DNA of 9,940 nt from Bacteroidota bacterium (lineage in GTDB: Bacteria; Bacteroidota; Bacteroidia; Chitinophagales; Chitinophagaceae), in assembly GCA_028876035.1 (NCBI GenBank), contig JAGWTK010000115.1:1-9940 (forward strand), given 5' to 3'. Below, piece by piece: positions 1 to 7,294 of this stretch (the first letter of the stretch is position 1; every line of letters begins with the position of its first letter). The notes beneath the pieces are model-generated. The model did not search any database. It was not told the origin of the DNA and worked only from the letters and a program-made list of their open reading frames with translations. A program made the translations under genes and the position numbers.

Positions 1-807
1 ACAGGAGAAAAAAAGACCTCACTTATCATAGAAGAATTGTCGGTTGAATCTGCATTCCTGAACCGGGCAGTAAAACTCTCCTGTTTTTTGCCGGTAAACA
101 TCAGGCGTCCCGACAACCTGGAACTGTTGCTGATAAACGACGGGCAGGATATGGAAACCCTCGGCCTCGCGGATATGATGGATGAATTGATTCAGTCCAA
201 AACCATCCGGCCAATGGTAGCAGTGGCCATGCATGCAGGTGCCGATCGCAAAATGGAATATGGCACCGCTGCGCAGGCAGACTATATGGGGCGTGGCGCG
301 AAGGCCGGTGCCTACAGTCGTTTTGTAATGGAAGAACTGCTGCCGTTTATCCGTAATAAATATGCATTGACATTATCAGCGGGAAAGTCGTTTGCAGGCT
401 TTTCACTGGGCGGACTCAGCGCGCTGGACATTGCCTGGAACCACCCCGGCGCGTTTACAAGGGTAGCTGTGTTCTCAGGCTCGCTCTGGTGGCGTACCCG
501 CGCACTGGACGATGGTTATGTAGAATCAACCGATCGCATCATGCATGCACAAATCCAGGCGGGTAAGCGCATACCCGGCCTTCGTTTCTTTTTCGAAACT
601 GGTGCACTCGATGAAACCATGGACCGGAATAACAATGGCATTATTGATGCCATTGACGATACACTTGATCTAATTGCCCTGCTGGAAGAAAAAGGCTATC
701 GCCGCCCGGACGATATTGAATACCTTCAGCTCGATGACGGCAGGCACGATGTAGCCACCTGGGCCAGGGCGATGCCGGTGTTTCTCAAATGGGCGTTTGG
801 TTTTTAG
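1..807 (+). CDS. Esterase family (PF00756-type) alpha/beta hydrolase, 5'-truncated
   Basis: The frame is open from the first base of the window, so the true start lies to the left; the TTG at 37 is an internal codon. The visible part is 268 codons. Numbering from base 1, the nucleophile elbow is GFSLGG with Ser135, the likely acid is Asp204 in ETGALDE, and the likely catalytic His is His249 in DGRHD, followed by a short helix to the end. The order and spacing match the esterase/enterochelin-esterase-like family, which hydrolyses carboxylic esters such as acetyl or feruloyl groups and siderophore trilactones; the substrate cannot be read from sequence. Right after the acid residue is an EF-hand-like loop starting DRNNNGIID (residues 208-219) with Asp/Asn at the calcium-ligand positions. 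No signal peptide is visible because the N-terminus is missing, although the visible start looks close to the real one. The stop codon abuts a heptad repeat array. Confidence 0.88.
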   Translation, partial: TGEKKTSLIIEELSVESAFLNRAVKLSCFLPVNIRRPDNLELLLINDGQDMETLGLADMMDELIQSKTIRPMVAVAMHAGADRKMEYGTAAQADYMGRGAKAGAYSRFVMEELLPFIRNKYALTLSAGKSFAGFSLGGLSALDIAWNHPGAFTRVAVFSGSLWWRTRALDDGYVESTDRIMHAQIQAGKRIPGLRFFFETGALDETMDRNNNGIIDAIDDTLDLIALLEEKGYRRPDDIEYLQLDDGRHDVATWARAMPVFLKWAFGF

Positions 808-841
808 TTCCTGGTTCTTTGTTCATTGTTCCTGGTTCATC
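807..841. repeat. Five tandem 7-base GTTCNNN units
   Basis: Starting on the last base of the esterase stop codon, five consecutive 7-mers all begin GTTC (units at 807, 814, 821, 828 and 835). GTTCCTG occurs as units 1 and 4, which gives an 11-base direct repeat GTTCCTGGTTC with a period of 21. The same unit family recurs at 9490-9524. A period of 7 is not compatible with coding. The function is unknown; it resembles in kind the heptanucleotide short tandem repeats known from cyanobacterial spacers. Confidence 0.75.
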
Positions 842-993
842 GTTTTTAGTCATTGGATGATGGTCGGTTTTTCAACCGTGCAACATTCCCTTCCCGGTTC
901 ACCGGGAGGAATCTCATGATTGTTCAACCATGTTGTATGCAAAGCATAAAAGTTCAAAACTTAGTTTATAATTGTAAAATACCAAATGCGCAT
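842..993. other. Spacer with two small hairpins and weak promoter-like sequence
   Basis: This stretch lies between the esterase and the gamma-glutamyltransferase and has no credible ORF. CGGTT at 865-869 pairs with AACCG at 874-878 across a 4-base loop. Bases 890-897 pair with 902-909 (8 pairs, one G-U) around loop TTCA. Neither hairpin is followed by a T-run, so terminator function is doubtful, although either could protect the upstream mRNA end. TATAATTG at 967-974 differs by one base from the Bacteroidota -7 element TAnnTTTG, but no TTTG is found at the expected distance upstream. It is only a weak candidate promoter for the next gene. Confidence 0.35.
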
Positions 994-1028
994 GGCCAAT
1001 AGCTAACAGCCAACAGCTAATAGCTAAT
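994..1028. repeat. Five tandem 7-base AGCYAAY units
   Basis: Five consecutive 7-mers at 994, 1001, 1008, 1015 and 1022 fit the consensus AGCYAAY: GGCCAAT (degenerate), AGCTAAC, AGCCAAC and two copies of AGCTAAT. The array ends 22 bases before the gamma-glutamyltransferase start, so it probably lies in the promoter-proximal or 5' untranslated region. Its period is the same as the GTTCNNN array 150 bases upstream but its sequence differs. Confidence 0.7.
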
Positions 1029-1050
1029 ATCCATCGCCCAATTCCAAAAT

Positions 1051-2772
1051 ATGAAGCATTCATTCTTACTCGCCTTTCTGCTCGTTATCGCATCCCTTCA
1101 TCGTGCCGTAGCGCAGGAACCGGATATTGATGATCCATCCTCCGTGAAAGCGCATTACAAGATTCAGAAAACAGTTACCTGCAGCAATGGCGCCGTTGTG
1201 TCGGCGCATCCGCTAGCGAGCCGGGCCGGTTTGTCGGTCATGAAAAAGGGTGGCAATGCAGTGGATGCAGCCATCGCCACGCAGCTGGCACTGGCAGTGG
1301 TTTATCCCGGTGCGGGTAATATTGGCGGCGGCGGATTTATGGTGGCACGTTTGGCCAATGGAAAAAACCTCGCCATCGACTACAGGGAGAAGGCACCAGC
1401 GGCCGCAGGGAGAGATATGTACCTTGATGCAAACGGCAACCCCCAGATGAACCTTAGTCAAAATGGTCACCTGGCTTCCGGCGTTCCGGGCACCATTGCG
1501 GGATTGTTTGCTTCCCTCAAATACGCAAAACTTCCCTTCAGCGTATTGATTGAGCCAGCCATTGAGTTGGCGGAAAAAGGTTTCGAAATCACGGCCAATG
1601 AAGCAAACGGACTGAACGCCTACAAAAACGCATTTATTAAATACAATTCGGTCCAGCCCGCGTTCGTAAAGGAAACGCCCTGGAAAGCCGGCGATACGCT
1701 GGTGCAAAAAGACCTGGCAGCTACATTGAAGCGCATTCGCGATCTCGGTCAGAAAGGATTTTATGAAGGTGAAACTGCAAAGCTGATCGTGGAAGAAATG
1801 CAAAGGGGAAAAGGATTGATTAGCTATGAAGACCTGAAAAATTACCAGGCCAAAGAAAGGACGGCCTTGGTGTTCCCCTACAAAGGCTATTCGATCGTTT
1901 CAATGCCCATGCCAAGCAGCGGAGGTGTTATTATCAACCAGGCATTGCGCATGATCGAGGACAAAAACATTGGAAAAATGGGCTTTGCGTCAGTAGGGGC
2001 GGTGCAGTTGATGGTAGAGGCAGAACGCCGGGCATATGCAGACAGGGCAGAGTTTATGGGAGATGCGGACTTTGTAAAAGTGCCCGTGAAAAAGCTCACC
2101 AGCGATGCCTATATCAAAGAACGTTTCAGCGATTACGATCCAACAAAAGCAGGTAGCAGCGAAACCACCAAAGCAGGCAAGATTAATCCGGAAAGTGAAG
2201 AAACCACCCATCTCAGCGTGATCGATAAATTCGGGAATGCTGTTTCGGTAACTACGACGCTAAATGGAGGGTACGGCTCAAAAACCGTTGTCGGTGGTGC
2301 TGGATTTCTGCTGAATAACGAAATGGATGATTTCAGTGTAAAACCCGGCGTGCCCAATATGTACGGAGCGCTGGGAACCGAAGCCAATGCCATCGCGCCC
2401 GGCAAGCGTATGCTGAGCAGCATGACGCCCACGATCGTGCTGAAAGCAGGCAAGCCATTCCTGGTCGTAGGAACGCCGGGTGGAACAACGATACCTACCA
2501 GTGTATTTCAAAGCATCGTGAATGTGATCGATTTTAAGCTGAGTACCGCCGATGCAGTCTACAAACCCAAGTTTCACCACCAGTGGCAACCCGATGAGAT
2601 CTATGTAGAAAAAGGATTTCCTGAGAAAACGATCGATGGATTGAAAGCGATGGGGTATAAGGTTAATGTGCGGGGAAGCATTGGGAGAACCGAAGCTATC
2701 CGTGTTTTGCCTGGCGGAAAATTTGAAGCAGTGGCCGATAACCGCGGCGACGATGCTGCAGAAGGATATTAA
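1051..2772 (+). CDS. ggt: Gamma-glutamyltransferase, exported precursor
   Basis: Periplasmic Ntn-hydrolase that cleaves or transfers the gamma-glutamyl group of glutathione and related compounds. The 573-residue length is typical. Residues 1-22 form a Sec signal peptide ending AVAQ. The proenzyme should self-cleave before Thr385 in TTHLSV, giving a small subunit of 189 residues starting with the nucleophile, as in E. coli (Thr391). Other family residues are present: the alpha-carboxylate-binding Arg112 in DYREKAP, HLASGVPGT (140-148), LNNEMDDFS (421-429), the lid-loop segment KPGVPN, SSM at 456-458, the oxyanion glycines in TPGG (475-478), and FHHQWQPDE near the C-terminus. No key residue is missing. 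The ATG at 1051 is preceded by A-rich sequence and directly gives the signal peptide. A DinB-family gene follows 10 bases after the stop and is probably co-transcribed. Confidence 0.96.
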   Translation: MKHSFLLAFLLVIASLHRAVAQEPDIDDPSSVKAHYKIQKTVTCSNGAVVSAHPLASRAGLSVMKKGGNAVDAAIATQLALAVVYPGAGNIGGGGFMVARLANGKNLAIDYREKAPAAAGRDMYLDANGNPQMNLSQNGHLASGVPGTIAGLFASLKYAKLPFSVLIEPAIELAEKGFEITANEANGLNAYKNAFIKYNSVQPAFVKETPWKAGDTLVQKDLAATLKRIRDLGQKGFYEGETAKLIVEEMQRGKGLISYEDLKNYQAKERTALVFPYKGYSIVSMPMPSSGGVIINQALRMIEDKNIGKMGFASVGAVQLMVEAERRAYADRAEFMGDADFVKVPVKKLTSDAYIKERFSDYDPTKAGSSETTKAGKINPESEETTHLSVIDKFGNAVSVTTTLNGGYGSKTVVGGAGFLLNNEMDDFSVKPGVPNMYGALGTEANAIAPGKRMLSSMTPTIVLKAGKPFLVVGTPGGTTIPTSVFQSIVNVIDFKLSTADAVYKPKFHHQWQPDEIYVEKGFPEKTIDGLKAMGYKVNVRGSIGRTEAIRVLPGGKFEAVADNRGDDAAEGY

Positions 2773-2782
2773 ATCATCAGAT

Positions 2783-3319
2783 ATGAGTGAGTTTGGTAAA
2801 GTTTATCTCGACACGGTCATCAAACGTTTTGCCTATTACAAGGAACTGGCCGATAAAACATTTGTGCAACTGGAGGAGAAGGATTTCTATTTTCAGCCCA
2901 ATGAGGCCAGCAACAGCATTGCAGTTATCATCAGGCATATGAGCGGTAACATGCTCAGTCGCTGGACAAACTTTCTTACCGAAGATGGCGAAAAGGAGTG
3001 GCGCAACCGCGATACAGAGTTTGAAAATTCGCCGTCGGCATCGCTGGACATGTTAATGGACAGCTGGAACAAGGGGTGGGACTGCATGTTCAGCAGCCTG
3101 CGGTCTTTATCTGCCGATGATTTGTTGAAAACGGTGTACATCCGTCATGAAGCCCATACGGTCATAGATGCCATCAACCGGCAACTCGCCCATTATCCCT
3201 ACCATGTTGGCCAGGTTGTTTACCTGGGCAGGCTGATAAAAGACGGGGGATGGAAAAGTCTGTCCATTCCGAAAGGCCAGTCCGATGCCTTTAACCAGTC
3301 GATGTACGGCAAATCCTGA
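2783..3319 (+). CDS. DinB/DUF1572-family four-helix protein, likely metal-dependent
   Basis: A cytoplasmic protein of 178 residues with no signal peptide. His52 (in IIRHMSGN) and the pair His137/His141 (HYPYH, an HxxxH motif) form the metal-binding triad of the DinB/YfiT four-helix-bundle superfamily, and the C-terminal SLSIPKGQSDAFN segment is characteristic of the DUF1572 branch. Characterised relatives include bacillithiol and mycothiol S-transferases; this branch itself is poorly characterised. The frame is open upstream to 2666, but that start would overlap the gamma-glutamyltransferase by more than 100 bases and adds residues not expected in the family, so the ATG at 2783 is chosen. The 10-base gap to the upstream gene suggests one transcript. 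A 100-base spacer follows, with only a small hairpin (CTTGC 3332-3336 with GCAAG 3340-3344). Confidence 0.88.
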   Translation: MSEFGKVYLDTVIKRFAYYKELADKTFVQLEEKDFYFQPNEASNSIAVIIRHMSGNMLSRWTNFLTEDGEKEWRNRDTEFENSPSASLDMLMDSWNKGWDCMFSSLRSLSADDLLKTVYIRHEAHTVIDAINRQLAHYPYHVGQVVYLGRLIKDGGWKSLSIPKGQSDAFNQSMYGKS

Positions 3320-3419
3320 TCACACGACCCTCTTGCACGGCAAGCATGAAAAGAGTATCTTGTCGCCCGCTGCATCCAGGATCCTCTGACAGGCCCATTA
3401 TGAACCCCAATCTTTATGT

Positions 3420-4046
3420 ATGAAATGGCGCCTGTTAGCCCTTATCCTTTCTTGTTTATCCATCAATGCTGCCGCACAACTACACCTTGCCTTCAGGGCC
3501 GGCGCACAGCTCAATCATGCTGCCTATCGGCTGAACGGTAACAAATCGGATGTTCAATCTACCATCGGTTTCCAGGCTGGTCTGCTCAGCAAGGTCTACT
3601 TCGACGATAAAGTGTCGTTCGTCTCCGGGTTCTTTTACAATTCAAAAGGGTATAAAGTGGCGCCTCCGCCCAACGATACGGTAAAAACATACCGGCTGAA
3701 TTATTTCGAGATACCGGTCATGGTGCAGGTTGATTTGTCAAAAGAAAGAGGAAAAGGGTTCTATGCGAAAGCCGGACCCTCGGTAGGTATTGGCGTTGGG
3801 GGCCGGGAAAAATATACTGGCAGCAACGGGCAAACGATTTCGAATAAAGTGGTGATGAGCATGACGGGCCGGCATATCGGCGTGTTCGATGCAGCATTCA
3901 ATACAGCGCTCGGGTACGAAGTGAACAATCACTTTTTCACCGAACTCAATTATGCACTCGGGATAGGAAATTTGAACAATGACCCGGCCGATCCCAATAT
4001 TAAAACCCGTGTATTGTCACTGAGTGTTGGCTATTTCTTCAAGTAG
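3420..4046 (+). CDS. PorT-like outer-membrane beta-barrel protein
   Basis: Encodes 208 residues with a Sec signal peptide (about 1-20, ending NAAAQ). The rest has alternating hydrophobic/polar strands and short turns, as in the small eight-stranded outer-membrane beta-barrels (porin family/PorT-like, OmpW-sized) common in Bacteroidota. LNYFEIPVMVQVDL (93-106) is the family's typical 'fEiPvlv' strand, and the protein ends in a strand SLSVGYFFK with aromatic residues near the C-terminus, as expected for a beta-barrel assembly signal. Function beyond being an outer-membrane barrel is unknown; most such genes are annotated 'porin family protein'. The ATG at 3420 is the only start that gives the signal peptide; another ATG at 3416 is out of frame. 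It stands alone between a 100-base and a 223-base spacer. Confidence 0.85.
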   Translation: MKWRLLALILSCLSINAAAQLHLAFRAGAQLNHAAYRLNGNKSDVQSTIGFQAGLLSKVYFDDKVSFVSGFFYNSKGYKVAPPPNDTVKTYRLNYFEIPVMVQVDLSKERGKGFYAKAGPSVGIGVGGREKYTGSNGQTISNKVVMSMTGRHIGVFDAAFNTALGYEVNNHFFTELNYALGIGNLNNDPADPNIKTRVLSLSVGYFFK

Positions 4047-4054
4047 ACCTGTTG

Positions 4055-4071
4055 CCAACCAGGTTGGTTTT
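4055..4071 (+). terminator. Possible weak intrinsic terminator
   Basis: Nine bases after the barrel-protein stop, CCAACC (4055-4060) and GGTTGG (4062-4067) form an inverted repeat with a one-base centre, folding to about five pairs with a 3-base loop, directly followed by TTTT and a T-rich stretch. The stem is short, so termination efficiency is uncertain. An 8-base repeat TTGCCAAC occurs at 4052 and again at 4078. Confidence 0.35.
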
Positions 4072-4125
4072 AAATGTTTGCCAACAATTTTATAAAGTCT
4101 GCAACGATGTAAGCTGCGCAGGTAA

Positions 4126-4145
4126 AGCGCCGGCAGACCGGTGTT
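4126..4145 (+). other. Hairpin in the spacer ahead of the glycosidase cluster
   Basis: Bases 4126-4133 pair with 4138-4145 around loop CAGA. The core is CCGG with CCGG, extended by four more pairs of which two are G-U. No T-run follows. It could be chance or part of an RNA structure. Confidence 0.25.
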
Positions 4146-4202
4146 AATACTCGTTACAAAAATGAACTTCCCTGTTTAAAAAGCCCCGGGTTTTAATGGT
4201 AA

Positions 4203-4249
4203 AAACAGCCCTGTTTGGGGGTGATGGATTGCAATAAGCTATAATTTTG
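4203..4249 (+). promoter_or_regulatory. Candidate Bacteroidota promoter with overlapping palindrome
   Basis: TAATTTTG at 4242-4249 matches the Bacteroidota -7 element TAnnTTTG exactly, and TTTG at 4214-4217 could be the -33 element. The 24-base interval is longer than the usual 19-21, which lowers confidence. Transcription would begin roughly 15 bases before the ATG at 4270. The palindrome AAACAG-CC-CTGTTT (4203-4216) overlaps the candidate -33 element, where a repressor or activator could bind. CCCTGTTT also occurs at 4170-4177, 39 bases upstream of its copy at 4209. This is the only promoter-like site found ahead of the glycosidase genes. Confidence 0.35.
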
Positions 4250-4269
4250 GTTGATTCCAAGTGTAACGT

Positions 4270-5739
4270 ATGCTTTTTCAAATCACCTCATCTGCACGTC
4301 TGCCTGCATTGCGGGCCGCTTTTCTTTTTACACTATTGTTTCCAATGTTCGTGGTTGCCCAGGGCGATGTACATCCGCAATCGCGGGAATATGAGTGGCC
4401 ATCCGATCCGCAGGTAAAAGACAAACTCGAACAGTGGCGCGATCAGAAGTTTGGTATGATCATCCACTACGGACTGTATGCTGTGCCTGGTATGATAGAG
4501 TCATGGGCGCTTTGTTCGGAAGACTGGATCACACGGGACAGCACCAGCGACTATGGTGAATTCAAGAAATGGTATTGGGGATTGAAAAAAGATTTTAACC
4601 CGGCAAATTTTAATCCGGAGCAATGGGCCGCCACTGCTAAACAGGCAGGTATGCGGTATGTAGTGTTCACCACCAAGCACCACGACGGATTCTGCATGTT
4701 CGATACAAAACAAACAGACTTTAAAATCACCAACGGTCCTTTTGCCGCTAACCCCAGGGCCAATATCGCCAAATACGTATTTGATGCCTTCCGGCAGCAG
4801 GGGTTTATGATCGGAGCTTATTTTTCAAAGCCCGACTGGCATTCTGAAAATTACTGGTGGCCGATGTACGCGACGCCCGATCGGAACAACAATTACGATA
4901 TCCGCAAATTTCCCTGGCGCTGGGATGCATTCAAAAAATATACGTACAACCAAATCCAGGAGCTGATGACCGGGTATGGTAAGATGGATATTCTCTGGCT
5001 CGACGGCGGTTGGGTAAGACCGTTAGAGACTGTTACCGATGAAGTGCGATCCTGGGGAGCGGCTATTCCCGCCTGGAGCCAGGACATCGATATGCCTTCC
5101 ATCGCAGCCATGGCCAGGAAAAACCAGCCCGGATTATTAATCGTGGATCGCACGGTGCATGGTCCGTATGAAAACTACCAAACCCCCGAGCAAACGATCC
5201 CGAAAGAGCAATTGGATCATCCCTGGGAGAGCTGCATTACACTGGGCAATGCCTGGGGTTATGTACCCAACGATCAGCTCAAGCCAACGGCAACTGTAAT
5301 TGCAAAACTAATTGAAGTGGTGGCCAAAGGAGGAAGTCTGCTCCTCGGTGTTGGGCCAAAACCCGATGGTACCTTGCAGGAAGAAGAAGTAAAAAAACTA
5401 GAAGAAATCGGCGCCTGGCTGTCGAAGAACGGCAAAGCCATTTACAATACACGGGGCACAGCAAACTATCATGAGGGCAATACCTGGTTCACGCAATCAA
5501 AAGATGGCAAAACCCTGTTTGCGCTCCTGCCGGTTGCAGCCGACGGTGCCTGGCCTGCCAGCATTACCTGGAGCGGAAATATTCCTGCGAAAGGAACCGC
5601 TATGAAATGGCTGGAGACGGGCGAAAAGCTGCGTTGGTCAGTAAAAGATAATAAGGTGATGGTGCAACTGCCTAAGTCGCTGCTTACAAAAAGAATCACT
5701 GTTCCGGCACTGGCGCTTGAATTTGAACGGGTGCCCTGA
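4270..5739 (+). CDS. GH29 alpha-L-fucosidase, subfamily A type, exported
   Basis: A retaining exo-alpha-L-fucosidase of 489 residues with a Sec signal peptide (about 1-31, ending FVVAQ) and no lipobox cysteine, so probably periplasmic. The catalytic TIM barrel spans about 50-390, with FGMIIHYG (His66), the fucose-binding KHHDGFC (His137, His138), and the nucleophile Asp245 in DILWLDGGW. Glu307 in TPEQ aligns with the T. maritima acid/base Glu in its TAEY motif; Glu320 in PWESC is the other conserved acid. A C-terminal beta-sandwich (about 395-489) completes the usual architecture. Subfamily A enzymes accept diverse alpha-fucosides (1,2/1,3/1,6), so the natural linkage is not fixed by sequence. 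It is the first gene of the glycosidase cluster, and the start is supported by the signal peptide. A second, divergent GH29 gene follows 82 bases later. Confidence 0.93.
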   Translation: MLFQITSSARLPALRAAFLFTLLFPMFVVAQGDVHPQSREYEWPSDPQVKDKLEQWRDQKFGMIIHYGLYAVPGMIESWALCSEDWITRDSTSDYGEFKKWYWGLKKDFNPANFNPEQWAATAKQAGMRYVVFTTKHHDGFCMFDTKQTDFKITNGPFAANPRANIAKYVFDAFRQQGFMIGAYFSKPDWHSENYWWPMYATPDRNNNYDIRKFPWRWDAFKKYTYNQIQELMTGYGKMDILWLDGGWVRPLETVTDEVRSWGAAIPAWSQDIDMPSIAAMARKNQPGLLIVDRTVHGPYENYQTPEQTIPKEQLDHPWESCITLGNAWGYVPNDQLKPTATVIAKLIEVVAKGGSLLLGVGPKPDGTLQEEEVKKLEEIGAWLSKNGKAIYNTRGTANYHEGNTWFTQSKDGKTLFALLPVAADGAWPASITWSGNIPAKGTAMKWLETGEKLRWSVKDNKVMVQLPKSLLTKRITVPALALEFERVP

Positions 5740-5755
5740 TGGGCATTGTACATCA

Positions 5756-5806
5756 GTTGCAGGGAGTGACACAACGGCTGCCCGCCCCTGCACAGCTGCT
5801 GGCAAC
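5756..5806 (+). other. Inverted repeats in the spacer between the two fucosidase genes
   Basis: TGCAGGG (5758-5764) is complementary to CCCTGCA (5786-5792), and GTTGC (5756-5760) to GCAAC (5802-5806), so alternative stem-loops are possible in the mRNA between the two fucosidase genes. No T-run follows directly. The short A-rich segment 5808-5815 before the next start is probably the ribosome-binding region. Confidence 0.3.
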
Positions 5807-5821
5807 ATAAAAAAACTTCGC

Positions 5822-7288
5822 ATGAAAAAATTATTTCGGTTATTGATGACCGTTGGTTTATGGGTGCCTTCGCTGCTAAAAGCGCAATCCAATAATCTAC
5901 GTCCGCCCGCACCCGTGCTTCCGGTTCCCAGTGCCGAACAGCTGGCCTGGCACCGGATGGAGACCAATGCGTTTATTCATTTTACGACCAACACCTTTAC
6001 CGGGAGAGAGTGGGGGAATGGCGACGAACCGGAATCGGTTTTCAACCCCACTGCGCTGGACGCCACCCAATGGGCCAATACATTGAAAGCGGCAGGTTTC
6101 AAAATGATGATCCTTACCTGTAAGCATCACGATGGATTTTGTTTGTGGCCCAGTGCCTTTACCACGCATTCGGTAAAAAACAGTCCGTATAAAAACGGCA
6201 AAGGCGATGTTGTGCGCGAAGCACGGGATGCAGCTGCCAAAGCAGGGCTGAAGTTTGGCGTATACCTCTCGCCATGGGATCGCAACCACGCAGAATATGG
6301 CAAACCCGGCTATATAACTTATTACCGCAATCAGCTGAAGGAACTGTTTACCAGATACGGGCCCATCACAGAAATGTGGTTTGATGGTGCGAATGGCGGT
6401 ACCGGGTACTACGGCGGTGCAAATGAAGCGCGCAAAATTGATGGGAAAACGTATTACGACTGGCCCAATACCCTCGCCATGATTCGGAAAATTCAGCCCA
6501 CCCCTTCCGTGATCTTTTTTAGTGATGCAGGTCCGGGTGTACGTTGGGTGGGCAATGAAAGCGGCATAGCCGGGGAAACCAATTGGAATACGATAAGCAC
6601 CGATACCCTCTACGCGGGAAAGCCAGGTGTGGAAAAATTGCTGAATACCGGTTCACCGGACGGAAAGCAATGGATACCCGCAGAAGTTGATGTGTCGATT
6701 CGACCGGGCTGGTTTTACCATGCCGCCGAAGACAGCAAAGTAAAAACACCGGAGCAGCTGTTTGATATTTACCTGAGCTCGGTGGGAAGAGGTTCCACCC
6801 TGCTGTTGAATGTTCCGCCCGACCAGCGCGGACTCTTTCACGAAAATGATGTGGCTGCACTCAAAGGATTTCGCCACCTGCTGGATTCTGTATTTGCGCA
6901 TAACCTTGCCCGTAAGGCAAAGGCACAGTCCGCCAGCTACCGCGGAAAATCAGCTTTGTTTGCGGCGTCGAATACAACAGACGGTAATCCAGACACGTAC
7001 TGGGCAACGAATGACGGCGTTAGCACAGGCAGTATTGAACTGAGCCTGCCCAAAGAAACAACGATTCGCTATGTTACCCTCCAGGAGTATATACGGCTCG
7101 GTCAGCGTGTAAGCGGGTTTACCATAGAAGTGTGGAAAAACAATAGCTGGCAGCAGCTGGCAGCAGGCACCACCATCGGTTACAAACGGATACTGAAGCT
7201 GGCGGAGCCCGTCACTGCTTCGAAAATACGGGTGAACATCACGGCAGCCAAAGCTTGTCCGCTTATCTCCAATATTGAAATCTATTAA
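5822..7288 (+). CDS. GH29 alpha-1,3/1,4-L-fucosidase (subfamily B type) with discoidin domain
   Basis: The chosen ATG gives 488 residues with a Sec signal peptide (about 1-22, ending LLKAQ). The frame is open upstream to 5717, but that start overlaps the previous gene and buries the signal. The catalytic domain (about 35-355) has FIHFTTNTF, KHHDGFCLW (101-109), the nucleophile Asp188 in EMWFDGANG, and probable acid/base Glu246 in RWVGNESG, the arrangement of subfamily B enzymes that release alpha-1,3/1,4-fucose from branched, Lewis-type or core-fucosylated glycans. AEVDVSIRPGWF (287-298) is also typical. Residues about 365-488 form an F5/8 type C (discoidin/CBM32-like) beta-sandwich, with ASNTTDGNPDTYW and a C-terminal SNIEIY strand, likely for carbohydrate binding. 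The next gene starts 6 bases after the stop. The linkage is inferred from the subfamily. Confidence 0.93.
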   Translation: MKKLFRLLMTVGLWVPSLLKAQSNNLRPPAPVLPVPSAEQLAWHRMETNAFIHFTTNTFTGREWGNGDEPESVFNPTALDATQWANTLKAAGFKMMILTCKHHDGFCLWPSAFTTHSVKNSPYKNGKGDVVREARDAAAKAGLKFGVYLSPWDRNHAEYGKPGYITYYRNQLKELFTRYGPITEMWFDGANGGTGYYGGANEARKIDGKTYYDWPNTLAMIRKIQPTPSVIFFSDAGPGVRWVGNESGIAGETNWNTISTDTLYAGKPGVEKLLNTGSPDGKQWIPAEVDVSIRPGWFYHAAEDSKVKTPEQLFDIYLSSVGRGSTLLLNVPPDQRGLFHENDVAALKGFRHLLDSVFAHNLARKAKAQSASYRGKSALFAASNTTDGNPDTYWATNDGVSTGSIELSLPKETTIRYVTLQEYIRLGQRVSGFTIEVWKNNSWQQLAAGTTIGYKRILKLAEPVTASKIRVNITAAKACPLISNIEIY

Positions 7289-7294
7289 TTGTCC

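Noticed and set aside
865..909. Two hairpins after the esterase gene as intrinsic terminators
   Set aside because: Neither stem is followed by a T-run, so they are described only as hairpins.
807..1028. The two heptad arrays considered as a CRISPR-like or origin iteron array
   Set aside because: The units are contiguous with no spacers, are far shorter than CRISPR repeats, and there are no cas or replication genes nearby.
1213..1803. 196-codon minus-strand open frame
   Set aside because: It is antisense to the conserved large-subunit region of gamma-glutamyltransferase and has no start context or domain of its own.
2666..2782. Upstream extension of the DinB-family gene
   Set aside because: It would overlap the 3' end of the gamma-glutamyltransferase gene by 107 bases and add a non-homologous N-terminus; the ATG at 2783 fits the family.
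5717..5821. Upstream extension of the second fucosidase gene
   Set aside because: It overlaps the first fucosidase stop and would put about 35 residues ahead of a clear signal peptide.
6392..6440. Gly/Tyr-rich loop just after the second fucosidase nucleophile, seen as a possible unusual insertion
   Set aside because: As far as I recall, a similar Gly/Tyr-rich segment is common in Bacteroidota subfamily B fucosidases, so it is not distinctive.
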